Shown here one piece after another: positions 37,169 to 45,344 of a DNA stretch of 64,000 nucleotides. The stretch lies in NCBI GenBank assembly GCA_913776615.1, contig CAJYPK010000033.1, positions 1 to 64,000 of the forward strand, written 5' to 3'. Every line of letters starts with the position of its first letter. Position 1 is the first letter of the stretch. The notes below the pieces were generated by a model. The model was not told the DNA's origin, did not search any database, and saw only the letters and a program-made list of their open reading frames with translations. The stretch comes from an uncultured Hymenobacter sp. (GTDB lineage Bacteria > Bacteroidota > Bacteroidia > Cytophagales > Hymenobacteraceae). The translations under genes were made by a program, and so were the position numbers.

Positions 37169-39349
37169 ATGAGCACTATGCTAAAACCCTGCGAAACCCT
37201 GCGCTCAACCCTGCGAAACCCTGCGCGAAATATCGTCGGGGCGGCGCTACTGAGTCTATTCACCAGCGCCGCCCACGCCCAAACTGCCTCGCCCGTCGGC
37301 CCCGGCTGGGCCCGAAACAACGTCAACGGCGCGGTATTCCGCAAAAACTCGGTGGTGACGCAGGGCCGCGACCAGTACGTGGCCTACTACGACTCGGTGG
37401 GCTACGTTACGCTGGCCAAGCGCCGCCTGCCGGCTGGCCCGTGGCAGGTGCAGCGCACTGAGTATAAGGGCAACGTGAAGGACGCCCACAACGTCATCAG
37501 CCTCATGGCCGATGGTGCGGGCTACCTGCACCTGAGCTTCGACCATCACAACAACCCGCTGCACTACTGCCGCAGCACGGCCCCTGGCGCGCTCACCATG
37601 AGCGCGATGCAGCCTATGACCGGCGACCGCGAGCAGAAAGTGAGCTACCCCGAGTTTTACCGCTACCCCAGCGGCGACCTGCTTTTCCTGTACCGCGACG
37701 GCGGCTCCGGCAACGGCAACCTCGTGCTGAACCGCTACGACGTGAAAACGCAGAAGTGGACGCGCCTGCACAGCGTGCTCATCGATGGCGAGGGCAAGCG
37801 CAACGCCTACTGGCAGGCCTGCCTCGACGCCCGCGGCACCATCCACATTTCCTGGGTGTGGCGCGAAAGCCCCAACGTGGCGTCCAACCACGACATGGCC
37901 TACGCCCGCTCCACCGACGGCGGGAAGACCTGGCAGAAGAGCACCGGCGAAAGCTACCAGTTGCCCATCACCGAGGCCACGGCCGAGTACGCCGCCCGCA
38001 TCCCGCAAAACAGCGAGCTGATCAACCAGACCGCTATCACGACCGACGCGGCGGGCACGCCTTACATCGCCAGCTACTGGCGGCCGGCGGGCACGCAGGT
38101 GCCGCAGTATCAGCTTATTTACCTGGCGGGTAAAGAATGGAAAACCGCCCAGGTAAGCCAGCGCACCACGCCCTTCAGCCTGAGCGGGGTGGGGACGAAG
38201 AAAATCCCGATTTCGCGCCCGCAGCTGCTCGTGGCCAGCCAGAAAGGTAAAACGGCCGCCTACCTGCTCTACCGCGATGCCGAGCGCCAGGATCGCGCCT
38301 CGGTGCTGCACACCGCCGACATTACCCAGAGCCAGTGGACCGCCGCCGACCTCACCGCCAGTACCGTTGGCAACTGGGAGCCCAGCTACGATACCGAGCG
38401 CTGGAAAAAGGAGCGGGTGCTCAGCCTGTTCGTGCAGCGCACCGGCCAGGGCGACGGCGAAACCCTCGAAAACCTGCCCGCCCAGCCCGTGTACGTGCTC
38501 GACTGGACGCCCGGCCAGCCCGTGCGCCCGGCTAGCCTCGCCGGCAATTCAGCCCCCGCCGGCGCGACCGGCGCCACTACGCCCGCCGCCGACTACAAGC
38601 TCGTATGGGCCGACGAATTCAATCAGCCCGGCCCGCCCGACCCCAAAAACTGGCAGTTCGAAACCGGCTTCGCCCGCAACCACGAGCTGCAATGGTACCA
38701 GGCCGACAACGCCCGCTGCGAAAACGGCCAGCTCGTAATCGAGGCCAAAGCCGAAAACCGCCCCAACCCGACCTACCAGCCCGGCAGTACCGACTGGCGC
38801 ACCAGCCGCCCCACCATCACGGCCACTTCGGCTAGCCTCAACACCAGCGGTCGGCACCAGTGGCAGTACGGCCGCTTCGAGATGCGGGCTCGCATCGATG
38901 CCCGCGCCGGCCTCTGGCCCGCCTTCTGGACGCTCGGCGTGACCAAGCCCTGGCCCAGCAACGGCGAAATCGACATCATGGAGTACTATCAGGGGAAGAT
39001 TCTGGCCAACGTGGCCTGCGGCACCGCCAAGCCCTACACCGCCAAGTGGCACTCCGAAACCAAGCCCGTCGTCAGCTTCGCCGACCCCGAGTGGAGCAAG
39101 AAATTTCACATCTGGCGCATGGATTGGGACGCGCAGGCCATCCGCCTCTACGTCGATGATCTGCTGCTCAACGAAACCCCGCTCAGCCAGACCGTCAACC
39201 AGGACGGCACCGGCTTCAACCCCATGATGCAGCCCCACTACGTGCTGCTCAACCTCGCCCTGGGCGGCGACAATGGCGGCGAGCTGGCCCCCGGCAGCCT
39301 GCCCAGCCGCTACGAAATCGACTACGTGCGGGTGTACCAGCGCCCGTAG
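37169..39349 (+). CDS. fusion of BNR_4 beta-propeller and GH16 endo-glycanase
   Basis: 726 residues with an export signal (NIVGAALLSLFTSAAHAQ). Residues about 45-455 are a BNR_4 propeller: KGNVKDAHNVISLMADGAGY, HLSFDHHNNPLHYCRS, YPEFYRYPSGDLLFLYRDGG and HISWVWRESP. BNR_4 propellers include polysaccharide lyases and rhamnosidase-like enzymes acting on rhamnose-uronate linkages. Residues about 470-726 are a GH16 jelly roll: LVWADEFNQPG, YGRFEMRARIDARAGLWPAF, GEIDIMEYY with catalytic Glu600, Asp602 and Glu605, and a C-terminal YEIDYVRVYQRP. GH16 cleaves beta-1,3 or beta-1,4 glucans or galactans inside the chain. Start at 37169 (or the ATG at 37178). Combining both domains in one chain is unusual. 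Confidence 0.87.
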   Translation: MSTMLKPCETLRSTLRNPARNIVGAALLSLFTSAAHAQTASPVGPGWARNNVNGAVFRKNSVVTQGRDQYVAYYDSVGYVTLAKRRLPAGPWQVQRTEYKGNVKDAHNVISLMADGAGYLHLSFDHHNNPLHYCRSTAPGALTMSAMQPMTGDREQKVSYPEFYRYPSGDLLFLYRDGGSGNGNLVLNRYDVKTQKWTRLHSVLIDGEGKRNAYWQACLDARGTIHISWVWRESPNVASNHDMAYARSTDGGKTWQKSTGESYQLPITEATAEYAARIPQNSELINQTAITTDAAGTPYIASYWRPAGTQVPQYQLIYLAGKEWKTAQVSQRTTPFSLSGVGTKKIPISRPQLLVASQKGKTAAYLLYRDAERQDRASVLHTADITQSQWTAADLTASTVGNWEPSYDTERWKKERVLSLFVQRTGQGDGETLENLPAQPVYVLDWTPGQPVRPASLAGNSAPAGATGATTPAADYKLVWADEFNQPGPPDPKNWQFETGFARNHELQWYQADNARCENGQLVIEAKAENRPNPTYQPGSTDWRTSRPTITATSASLNTSGRHQWQYGRFEMRARIDARAGLWPAFWTLGVTKPWPSNGEIDIMEYYQGKILANVACGTAKPYTAKWHSETKPVVSFADPEWSKKFHIWRMDWDAQAIRLYVDDLLLNETPLSQTVNQDGTGFNPMMQPHYVLLNLALGGDNGGELAPGSLPSRYEIDYVRVYQRP
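37185..37225 (+). repeat. four copies of AACCCTGCG inside the start of the fusion gene
   Basis: AACCCTGCG occurs at 37185, 37195, 37207 and 37217. The array encodes the extra residues between the start codon and the signal peptide (CETLRSTLRNPARN), so the N-terminus may have grown by local duplication. Confidence 0.6.
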
Positions 39350-39370
39350 CGGCGTGGTAGCGCTACCAAC

Positions 39371-39411
39371 AAAGAGGCCCCCGTGCAATGCTGCACGGGG
39401 GCCTCTTTTTA
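39371..39411 (+). terminator. Rho-independent terminator after the BNR_4-GH16 gene
   Basis: AAAGAGGCCCCCGTGCA pairs perfectly with TGCACGGGGGCCTCTTT around a short ATGC loop, with a T-run. Confidence 0.93.
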
Positions 39412-39441
39412 TTCTGTCATGCTGCGCAAGCTCAGTATACT

Positions 39442-39606
39442 GTCGCCGCTCTAATGTGGGCACCTCACCCCCCGGCCCCCTCTCCGAAAAAGGAGGGGGG
39501 AGCCAAACGGCTACCTGACAACTGCTTGCGTGTATTTGCGCTCGGCTCCCCCTCTCCTTTTCGGAGAGGGGGCTGGGGGGTGCGGTGCCCACATTAGAGC
39601 GGCGAC
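39442..39606. mobile_element. MITE-like inverted repeat, 63-bp arms
   Basis: Arms 39442-39504 and 39544-39606 are inverted copies with few mismatches, starting GTCGCCGCTCTAATGTGGGC and containing the CACCCCCCGGCCCCCTCTCC-type tract seen in many bacterial intergenic repeats. The loop is 39 nt. No gene lies inside. Confidence 0.75.
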
Positions 39607-39640
39607 AACTGATATAGAGCTGTTCTGGTCGGCTATCCGC

Positions 39641-40747
39641 CTACTGCGGTACGCTTTCCACCACCGCCGCGAATACCTTTTCGGCGGGCAGCTCTTCCAT
39701 GCAGCTGGTGCCCAGGCGGCAGGTGCCCCGGTAAAAGCACACGCACTGCCGGTCGGGCCCCACGAGCTGGCCGCGCCCGTAAAGGTCGAATTCGTGCGGG
39801 TTGAATATGTTGTTCATCAAGATGGTAGGCTTGCGCAGCGCGATGCTGATGTGCATGCCCATCGTCACCTGCGTCACGATGCCGGCCATCTGGTTCATCA
39901 GGTTGATGAACTGGGGCAGGGGGAAGGTGCCCAGGTACGTGGCGCCGGTGGCGGCTTGCAGCTCCAGGTTGCGCGGGTGTTCGGCCTCGCCGCCCAGCAG
40001 CACGGGCGCGTAGCCGGCGGCTTGCAGCTGGGTGATGAGCGCAATCCACTTCTCGGTGCTCCAAAGGCGGGTCGTCCAGCGGTCGCCGCAGCCGGTGTTG
40101 AGGCCGATGCGCGGGCCGGCCGAGGCCGGTGGCAGGGCCGACCAGTTGTAGCCCTTGTCGTCGTGGGTATCAAACACGTACTCCTCGCCCCGGAAATCGA
40201 AGCCGCAGAGTTCGAAGATCTCCTGCACGTAGGGCTTGGTATTGCCCAGGCTCAGCTGGTCGAAAATGCCGGTGAGGTACTTATGATCGGCCAGTTCATT
40301 AATGGGCCACGGTACGCCGTCGTAGGGCCGCAGGGTGTAACCAAATTTAGCGGGGGCCTGCACGTTGAGCAGCAGGGCGCAGGCTTCTTTCTCCTTATCA
40401 AGGTTGATGGCGAGATCGAACTGCCGGGCTTGCAGCTGCAAGGCGCTGGCATAATCAAACTTCAGAATCTCCTCAATCTGCCCCTGCGGCAAGATGGCCG
40501 GCGTGAGCGTGAGCCAGGTAATGTAGCAGCCAGGATACTCCTGGCGCAGCCGCCGCAGCAGCGGCGTAGTCCGAATCACGTCGCCAATAGCCCCGAGCTT
40601 GATGAGTAGAATGCGCTTCGTAACCGGCTCATACACGGGGCAGTCGCCGCACTGGTAACCATGCTCTTTATTGGGCCGGCAGGGAAGGTCGCCGCGGTAA
40701 AAGCGACAGTCGGGACGCACGGGGACGTCGTGAAGGAACTCAGACAC
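39641..40747 (-). CDS. glycosyltransferase family 9 (heptosyltransferase-like) protein, GTG start
   Basis: Cytoplasmic GT9 enzyme likely to act in lipopolysaccharide or surface-glycan assembly. RILLIKLGAIGDVIRTTPLL is the family N-terminal signature; GLNTGCGDRWTTRLW and the QVTMGMHISIALRKPTILMN region are the C-terminal nucleotide-sugar part. A cysteine-rich head (DCRFYRGDLPCRPNKEHGYQ then CGDC) precedes the Rossmann domain and a second Cys set (CVCFYRGTCRLGTSC) ends the protein; metal binding is possible. I choose GTG at 40747 (368 residues): the ATG at 40810 lies inside the -33 box of a very good promoter and cannot be on that transcript. Confidence 0.83.
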   Translation of the reverse strand: MSEFLHDVPVRPDCRFYRGDLPCRPNKEHGYQCGDCPVYEPVTKRILLIKLGAIGDVIRTTPLLRRLRQEYPGCYITWLTLTPAILPQGQIEEILKFDYASALQLQARQFDLAINLDKEKEACALLLNVQAPAKFGYTLRPYDGVPWPINELADHKYLTGIFDQLSLGNTKPYVQEIFELCGFDFRGEEYVFDTHDDKGYNWSALPPASAGPRIGLNTGCGDRWTTRLWSTEKWIALITQLQAAGYAPVLLGGEAEHPRNLELQAATGATYLGTFPLPQFINLMNQMAGIVTQVTMGMHISIALRKPTILMNNIFNPHEFDLYGRGQLVGPDRQCVCFYRGTCRLGTSCMEELPAEKVFAAVVESVPQ

Positions 40748-40782
40748 TAGAAGATAGAAAAAAAGCGTGCAGTTGCGAAGTG

Positions 40783-40811
40783 CAAAAGTAAGAGACTCAA
40801 CCCCAGGCAAA
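40783..40811 (-). promoter_or_regulatory. complete Bacteroidota promoter of the GT9 gene
   Basis: On the - strand TTTG (40811-40808), a 17-nt spacer and TACTTTTG (40790-40783) match both the -33 and -7 elements. Transcription should begin near 40777, about 30 nt before the GTG at 40747. This decides the start codon of the gene. Confidence 0.7.
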
Positions 40812-40904
40812 CATAGTAATTAGCTAACAAGCGCCCAGGGCTAGCATCGCAACGCAGCAGATAACAGCCGGTAGCTAGCTGGCTTAAGCTTAATTTCTGC
40901 GGAG

Positions 40905-42236
40905 TTAGCGCCCCACGTAGCCACTGGGCGTAAGTGCCCGCAGCTCGGCCTTCACGCTTTCGGGCACGTTTAGCTCATCCACAAACTGGGCCAGCGTAGC
41001 GGCCGAGATGGCCCCGCCGGTGCGCGTGAGTTGCTTGAGCGCATTGTAGGGGTCGGGGTAGTTTTCGCGCCGCAGGATGGTTTGAATAGGCTCGGCCAGC
41101 ACGGCCCAGTTCTGGTCGAGGTCGTGAGCCAGGGCGCTTTCGTCGAGCGCCAGCTTGCCCAGGCCCCGGGCGATGGCGCCCAGTGCGATGAGCACGTGGC
41201 CCAGCGGTACGCCCAGGTTGCGCAGCACCGTCGAATCGGTGAGGTCGCGCTGCAGGCGCGAGATGGGCAGCTTGGCCGCGAAGTGCTCCAGCAGGGCGTT
41301 GGCCACGCCCAGGTTGCCCTCGGCATTCTCAAAATCAATGGGATTTACTTTGTGCGGCATGGCCGACGAACCTACCTCGCCCGCCTTCAGCGTCTGCTTG
41401 AAATAGCCCAGCGAGATGTACTGCCACACGTCGCGGCACAGGTCGAGCAAGATGGTATTGAGGCGCTTCCAGCCGTCGCAGAAGGCCGCCAGGTTATCGT
41501 AGGGCTCAATCTGGGTGGTGGGGAAGGTGCGGCTCAGGCCCAGCGTATCGTTCACGAAGTCGTTGGCGAAACCGTGCCAGTCGGTGGCCGGGTACGCTAC
41601 GAAGTGGGCGTTGAATCCGCCCGTGGCGCCGCCGAACTTGGCCGCGTACGGCACCTGCTGGAGCAGGGCCAGCTGCCCGCGCAGGCGCGCCACGAATACG
41701 TGCAGCTCCTTGCCCAGCCGGGTGGGGGAGGCGGGCTGGCCGTGGGTGCGGGCCAGCATGGGTACCTGCGCCCAGCCGTCGGCCAGGGCGGTGAGCTGGT
41801 TGACCACCGCCTCGAAGCGGGGCAGCAGCACGTCGGCCATCGCCTCCTTGAGGCTGAGCGGAATGGCCGTATTATTAACGTCTTGTGAGGTCAGGCCGAA
41901 GTGAATAAACTCCAGGTAGCTGCCCAGCCCGAGCTTGGTGAAGGCATCGCGCAGGTAGTACTCCACGGCTTTCACGTCGTGGTTGGTCACGGCCTCGTGG
42001 GCCTTGATGGCCTGGGCTTCGGCCTCGCCAAACTGCTGATACAAGCCGCGCAGCGCCGGAAATACTTCGGCCGGTACGCCCGCCAGCTGCGGCAGCGCGG
42101 CCTGGCACAAGGCAATGAAATATTCGACCTCGACCTGCACGCGGTAGCGCATCAGCGCCAGCTCGGAGAAATAAGGGCTGAGCGGGGCGGTTTGGCGCTG
42201 GTAGCGGCCATCGAGCGGCGAAAGGGCAGTAAGCAT
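40905..42236 (-). CDS. purB: adenylosuccinate lyase
   Basis: Purine biosynthesis enzyme that splits SAICAR and adenylosuccinate, releasing fumarate. 443 residues. Recognisable from the N-terminus (LTALSPLDGRYQ), FGLTSQDVNNTA, LARTHGQPASPTRLGKE and the superfamily signature GSSAMPHKVNPIDFENAEGN containing the catalytic serine loop. The DGRYQ...SELALMRYRVQVE start is that of the E. coli-like PurB branch. It is cytoplasmic. A -7 element (TAATTTTG) lies 30 nt upstream. Single-gene unit transcribed away from the GT51 gene. Confidence 0.96.
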   Translation of the reverse strand: MLTALSPLDGRYQRQTAPLSPYFSELALMRYRVQVEVEYFIALCQAALPQLAGVPAEVFPALRGLYQQFGEAEAQAIKAHEAVTNHDVKAVEYYLRDAFTKLGLGSYLEFIHFGLTSQDVNNTAIPLSLKEAMADVLLPRFEAVVNQLTALADGWAQVPMLARTHGQPASPTRLGKELHVFVARLRGQLALLQQVPYAAKFGGATGGFNAHFVAYPATDWHGFANDFVNDTLGLSRTFPTTQIEPYDNLAAFCDGWKRLNTILLDLCRDVWQYISLGYFKQTLKAGEVGSSAMPHKVNPIDFENAEGNLGVANALLEHFAAKLPISRLQRDLTDSTVLRNLGVPLGHVLIALGAIARGLGKLALDESALAHDLDQNWAVLAEPIQTILRRENYPDPYNALKQLTRTGGAISAATLAQFVDELNVPESVKAELRALTPSGYVGR

Positions 42237-42265
42237 ACGGGAGAATCAGAGCTGGTTTGCGGCCG

Positions 42266-42273
42266 CAAAATTA
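42266..42273 (-). promoter_or_regulatory. -7 element of purB
   Basis: On the - strand TAATTTTG matches TAnnTTTG exactly, giving a leader of roughly 20-25 nt. No matching -33 box. Confidence 0.5.
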
Positions 42274-42394
42274 GCGGGCAGCCGGGCGCGGGCGGGACTG
42301 GCCTCCGCAAAAAGTGCCCCCTGCCAAATCGAATTAGCTCCTAAAACCGCTGGGCTTTATGCCAAAAACCGAAACCGGAAACCCCTTGCCGGGG

Positions 42395-42402
42395 TAACTT
42401 TG
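42395..42402 (+). promoter_or_regulatory. -7 element of the GT51 gene, suggesting a leaderless mRNA
   Basis: TAACTTTG matches TAnnTTTG exactly and ends only 5 nt before the ATG at 42408. Since Bacteroidota transcripts start about 5-8 nt after the -7 box, the mRNA would begin at or next to the start codon. Confidence 0.45.
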
Positions 42403-42407
42403 CGGGT

Positions 42408-44552
42408 ATGCGCGTATCCGCCCTTGCTAAAAAACGAATTATTTACGCCCTTGGCGGTCTGCTAGCGGTGCTGCTCCTGGGGCTAGTGGTGTTTTTGTGG
42501 AAGCGCCAGCAGCTGCTCAACTACACCTTGGCGCAGGTCAAGACCAAGGTGGAGGCCCGCTACCCCGCCACGCTTACCCTGGGGCCGGCCCGCTTTACGG
42601 GGTTGAAAACGGTAGAGATCAGCGGGATGAGCTTGGTGCCCACGGCCGCCGCCGGCCCCGCCGCCGCTGGCGATACCCTGCTCACCGCCCGCCGCCTGCA
42701 AGCCAGCCTGAGTTTGCGCTCGCTGTTCGCCGGCCGGCCGGTTTTCAGCGAGTTGCAAATCGACCGCGCCCACCTCACCGCCCACAAGGACCGTGAGGGG
42801 GGGAATAATTTTTCCTTCTTGCTCAAAAAGCGGGGGGCCACGCCGGTGGTCGAGCGCGACACGGCCCGGGGCCGCAACTACGGTCTGCTGCTCAACCAAG
42901 TGCTCGACGCGGCCTTCGGCAACGTGCCCGGCGCGGCTGACTTCCAGCAGTTTGTAGTAAGTTACGACAGCCCAAATCACCGCGTGCAGCTGCTCATGCC
43001 CCGCCTGCGCATCGACGACGGCGAGGTGGAAGGCCGTCTCAGTGCCAACGTCGACTCGGTAGTAAACGAACTGGGGGTGAGCGGCACCATCGACCCCGGC
43101 GACGACGAGCTCGACCTGCGCCTGTACGGCGTAAAGGGCTCGGTGCAAGTACCCTACGTGGCCCGCCGCTTTGGCGCGCTGGTGTCGTTCGACACCGTGC
43201 GGGTGCAGCTGACGGGCAAAGACTTCACGGCCGACGAGCAAACCGGCGGCCAGCTCACGGTGCGCGGCTCGGTGGCGGCCCGCAATTTCAGCTTCTTCCA
43301 CAAGCGGCTGTCGTCCGAAGACATTGTGGTGCAGCGCGGGCAGCTCGACTTCGTAGCCACGCTGGGCCGGGGCACCTTCGCGCTCGACCCCGGCACGCGG
43401 GCCGTGCTCAACCAGCTCGTGTTTCACCCCGAAATCGCGGTGCGCCTCAAGCCCCGGCTGGCCGTCAAGCTCAAGGTCGATTCGGACCCCACGGCTACCA
43501 ATGCCTTCTTCAACTCACTGCCCGCCGGTATGTTCGACGTAGTAGCGGGCACGGCGGGCACCGGCACGCTGGCCTACCACCTCCAGGCCGACGTGGACTT
43601 GGCCCAGGTCGATAGCCTGCACCTGTCGTCGTCGCTCCAGCCCAGCAAGGACTTCACCATCACCCACTTCGGGGCCGAAGACCTGAGCATGCTGGAGCGG
43701 GAGTTCCCGTTCACCGCCTACAACGACAAGGGCGACTCGCTGCGGACCTTCATGGTCGGCCCCAGCAACCCCGACTTTACGCCCTTCGACCAGGTGTCGC
43801 CCTTTATGCCGGCTGTCATCCAGACCACCGAAGACCCGCAGTTTTTCAAGCACAAGGGCTTCATGGAGAAGGCGTTTGTGAACGCGGCCATTCAGGACAT
43901 CAAGGAGAAACGCTTTGCCCGGGGCGGTAGTACCATCAGCATGCAACTGGTGAAAAACGTGTTCCTGAGCCGTGAGAAAACCATCGGTCGCAAGGCCGAG
44001 GAAATGCTCATGGTCTGGCTTATCGAAAACTGGCTGGTCGACCGCACGCACACGCTCACCAAGCAGCGCATGTTCGAGATTTACCTCAACATTGTGGAGT
44101 GGGGGCCGACGGCCTACCGCTGGCCCAGCGGCAAGCGCGGGGTGTACGGCATCAGCGAGGCGGCCCTGTTTTACTACGCCAAGCGGCCCAGCGAGCTCAA
44201 CCTGGGCGAGTGCATCTACCTGGCTAGCATCATCCCCAAGCCCAAGTACTACCGCGAGTCGTTCAACGTGTACGGCGAGCTGCGCGGGCCGACGCGCTGG
44301 TTTTTCCGCTTCATCGCCGATATCATGGAGAACAAGGGGCTGATTACGCCCAGCCAGCGCGACAACCTCAACTACTCAGTGAGTCTCAAGGGCCCGGCCA
44401 GTAAGTACATCGTGCGGGCCGTGCGCGATACCGTACGGGCCGTGCAGCCCGGCGACACCGCCGAGCTCGCCCCGCTCAACCTCGTCGACCTGCTCAATAC
44501 CGGGGCGCAACCCACGCCCGCGCCCGCTCCGGTGCCCGGTCCTAAGCCCTAA
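42408..44552 (+). CDS. membrane-anchored GT51 peptidoglycan transglycosylase with AsmA-like N-terminal region
   Basis: Polymerises glycan strands of the cell wall. A single transmembrane helix (about 10-31, IIYALGGLLAVLLLGLVVFL) is followed by a long periplasmic region (about 35-420) with repeated beta-strand patterns (LTLGPARFTGLKTVEISGMS, ARRLQASLSLRSLF, LSELQIDRAHL-like), resembling AsmA/DUF748-type bridge proteins. The GT51 domain (about 455-650) has TTEDPQFFKHKGF with catalytic Glu475, RGGSTISMQLVKNVFL, IGRKAEEML and RMFEIYLNIVEWG. There is no transpeptidase domain. The second motif has Met where many members have Gln (STITQQL). A Pro/Ala/Thr-rich tail ends the 714-residue protein. Confidence 0.85.
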   Translation: MRVSALAKKRIIYALGGLLAVLLLGLVVFLWKRQQLLNYTLAQVKTKVEARYPATLTLGPARFTGLKTVEISGMSLVPTAAAGPAAAGDTLLTARRLQASLSLRSLFAGRPVFSELQIDRAHLTAHKDREGGNNFSFLLKKRGATPVVERDTARGRNYGLLLNQVLDAAFGNVPGAADFQQFVVSYDSPNHRVQLLMPRLRIDDGEVEGRLSANVDSVVNELGVSGTIDPGDDELDLRLYGVKGSVQVPYVARRFGALVSFDTVRVQLTGKDFTADEQTGGQLTVRGSVAARNFSFFHKRLSSEDIVVQRGQLDFVATLGRGTFALDPGTRAVLNQLVFHPEIAVRLKPRLAVKLKVDSDPTATNAFFNSLPAGMFDVVAGTAGTGTLAYHLQADVDLAQVDSLHLSSSLQPSKDFTITHFGAEDLSMLEREFPFTAYNDKGDSLRTFMVGPSNPDFTPFDQVSPFMPAVIQTTEDPQFFKHKGFMEKAFVNAAIQDIKEKRFARGGSTISMQLVKNVFLSREKTIGRKAEEMLMVWLIENWLVDRTHTLTKQRMFEIYLNIVEWGPTAYRWPSGKRGVYGISEAALFYYAKRPSELNLGECIYLASIIPKPKYYRESFNVYGELRGPTRWFFRFIADIMENKGLITPSQRDNLNYSVSLKGPASKYIVRAVRDTVRAVQPGDTAELAPLNLVDLLNTGAQPTPAPAPVPGPKP

Positions 44553-44635
44553 GTAGCTCGGCCGTTAGCCATCGTAAAACCTCCGGCCCGATTCTTGGTT
44601 ATCAGCAGCTTTCCTGCACATTACGCACCCGTTTT

Positions 44636-45211
44636 ATGAAACTTTCGGTTCTTGCCCTGGCTGCCGCCGCTACGCTCAGCCTAGCCTTCACCACCCCCCG
44701 CCCCAAGCCCATGCACCCCACCGAGACCGCCGCTACGCCCGGTACCGTCTACGACTTCACCGTGAAGACTATCGACGGTAAAGACGTGAAGCTGAGCAAG
44801 TACAAGGGTAAGAAGCTGCTCATCGTAAATACCGCCTCCAAGTGCGGCTTCACCCCGCAGTACAAGGAGCTGGAAGAGCTGTCGAAGAAGTACGGCAATA
44901 AAGTGACCGTGCTGGGCTTCCCCTCCAACAGCTTCAATCAGGAGCTGGCTTCCAACGAGGAAGTATCGGCGTTCTGCGAGAAGAACTACGGCGTTACGTT
45001 CCCGCTCTTCTCCACCGTGTCGGTTAAGGGCGACGACGCTACCCCCCTCTACAAGTTTTTGGCCGATAAAAGCAAAAACGGCGCGGTAAGCGATGCTCCG
45101 AACTGGAATTTCTGCAAGTACCTGGTCGATGAGAAGGGTCACGTGGTGGCGTTCTACCCGTCGAAAGTGAAGCCGTTGAGCGACGAGCTCGTAACGGCTA
45201 TCAATAAATAA
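44636..45211 (+). CDS. exported glutathione peroxidase family protein (Cys type)
   Basis: Reduces hydroperoxides; the cysteine-type bacterial members usually use thioredoxin. 191 residues, including an N-terminal export signal (LSVLALAAAATLSLAFTTP), then the thioredoxin-fold peroxidase: IVNTASKCGFTPQYKELEEL with peroxidatic Cys70, LGFPSNSFNQELASNEEV, and WNFCKYLVDEKG. A second cysteine (Cys in SAFCEKNYG) may be the resolving residue. Starts 83 nt after the GT51 gene; a palindromic repeat begins just past its stop. Confidence 0.92.
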   Translation: MKLSVLALAAAATLSLAFTTPRPKPMHPTETAATPGTVYDFTVKTIDGKDVKLSKYKGKKLLIVNTASKCGFTPQYKELEELSKKYGNKVTVLGFPSNSFNQELASNEEVSAFCEKNYGVTFPLFSTVSVKGDDATPLYKFLADKSKNGAVSDAPNWNFCKYLVDEKGHVVAFYPSKVKPLSDELVTAINK

Positions 45212-45212
45212 G

Positions 45213-45315
45213 GAAGATGTAGAAATGCGGAGGATGTGCCAATGTGCCGGATTAGCTGATTGATGCAATTGGCTGATTCGGCACACCGGCACATCCTCCG
45301 CATTTCTACGTCTTC
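45213..45315. repeat. palindromic repeat between the peroxidase gene and menA
   Basis: 37-nt arms (45213-45249 and 45279-45315) pair with three mismatches: GAAGATGTAGAAATGCGGAG onward. It begins 1 nt after the peroxidase stop codon. With no T-run it may act as an mRNA 3' stabiliser; it is not similar to the other repeats in the window. Confidence 0.75.
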
Positions 45316-45344
45316 CACATGTTGCCCATCACTACATTTTACGT

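Noticed and set aside
37185..37225. AACCCTGCG array as a CRISPR or telomere-like repeat
   Set aside because: Only four 9-nt units with 1-3-nt gaps, inside a coding region.
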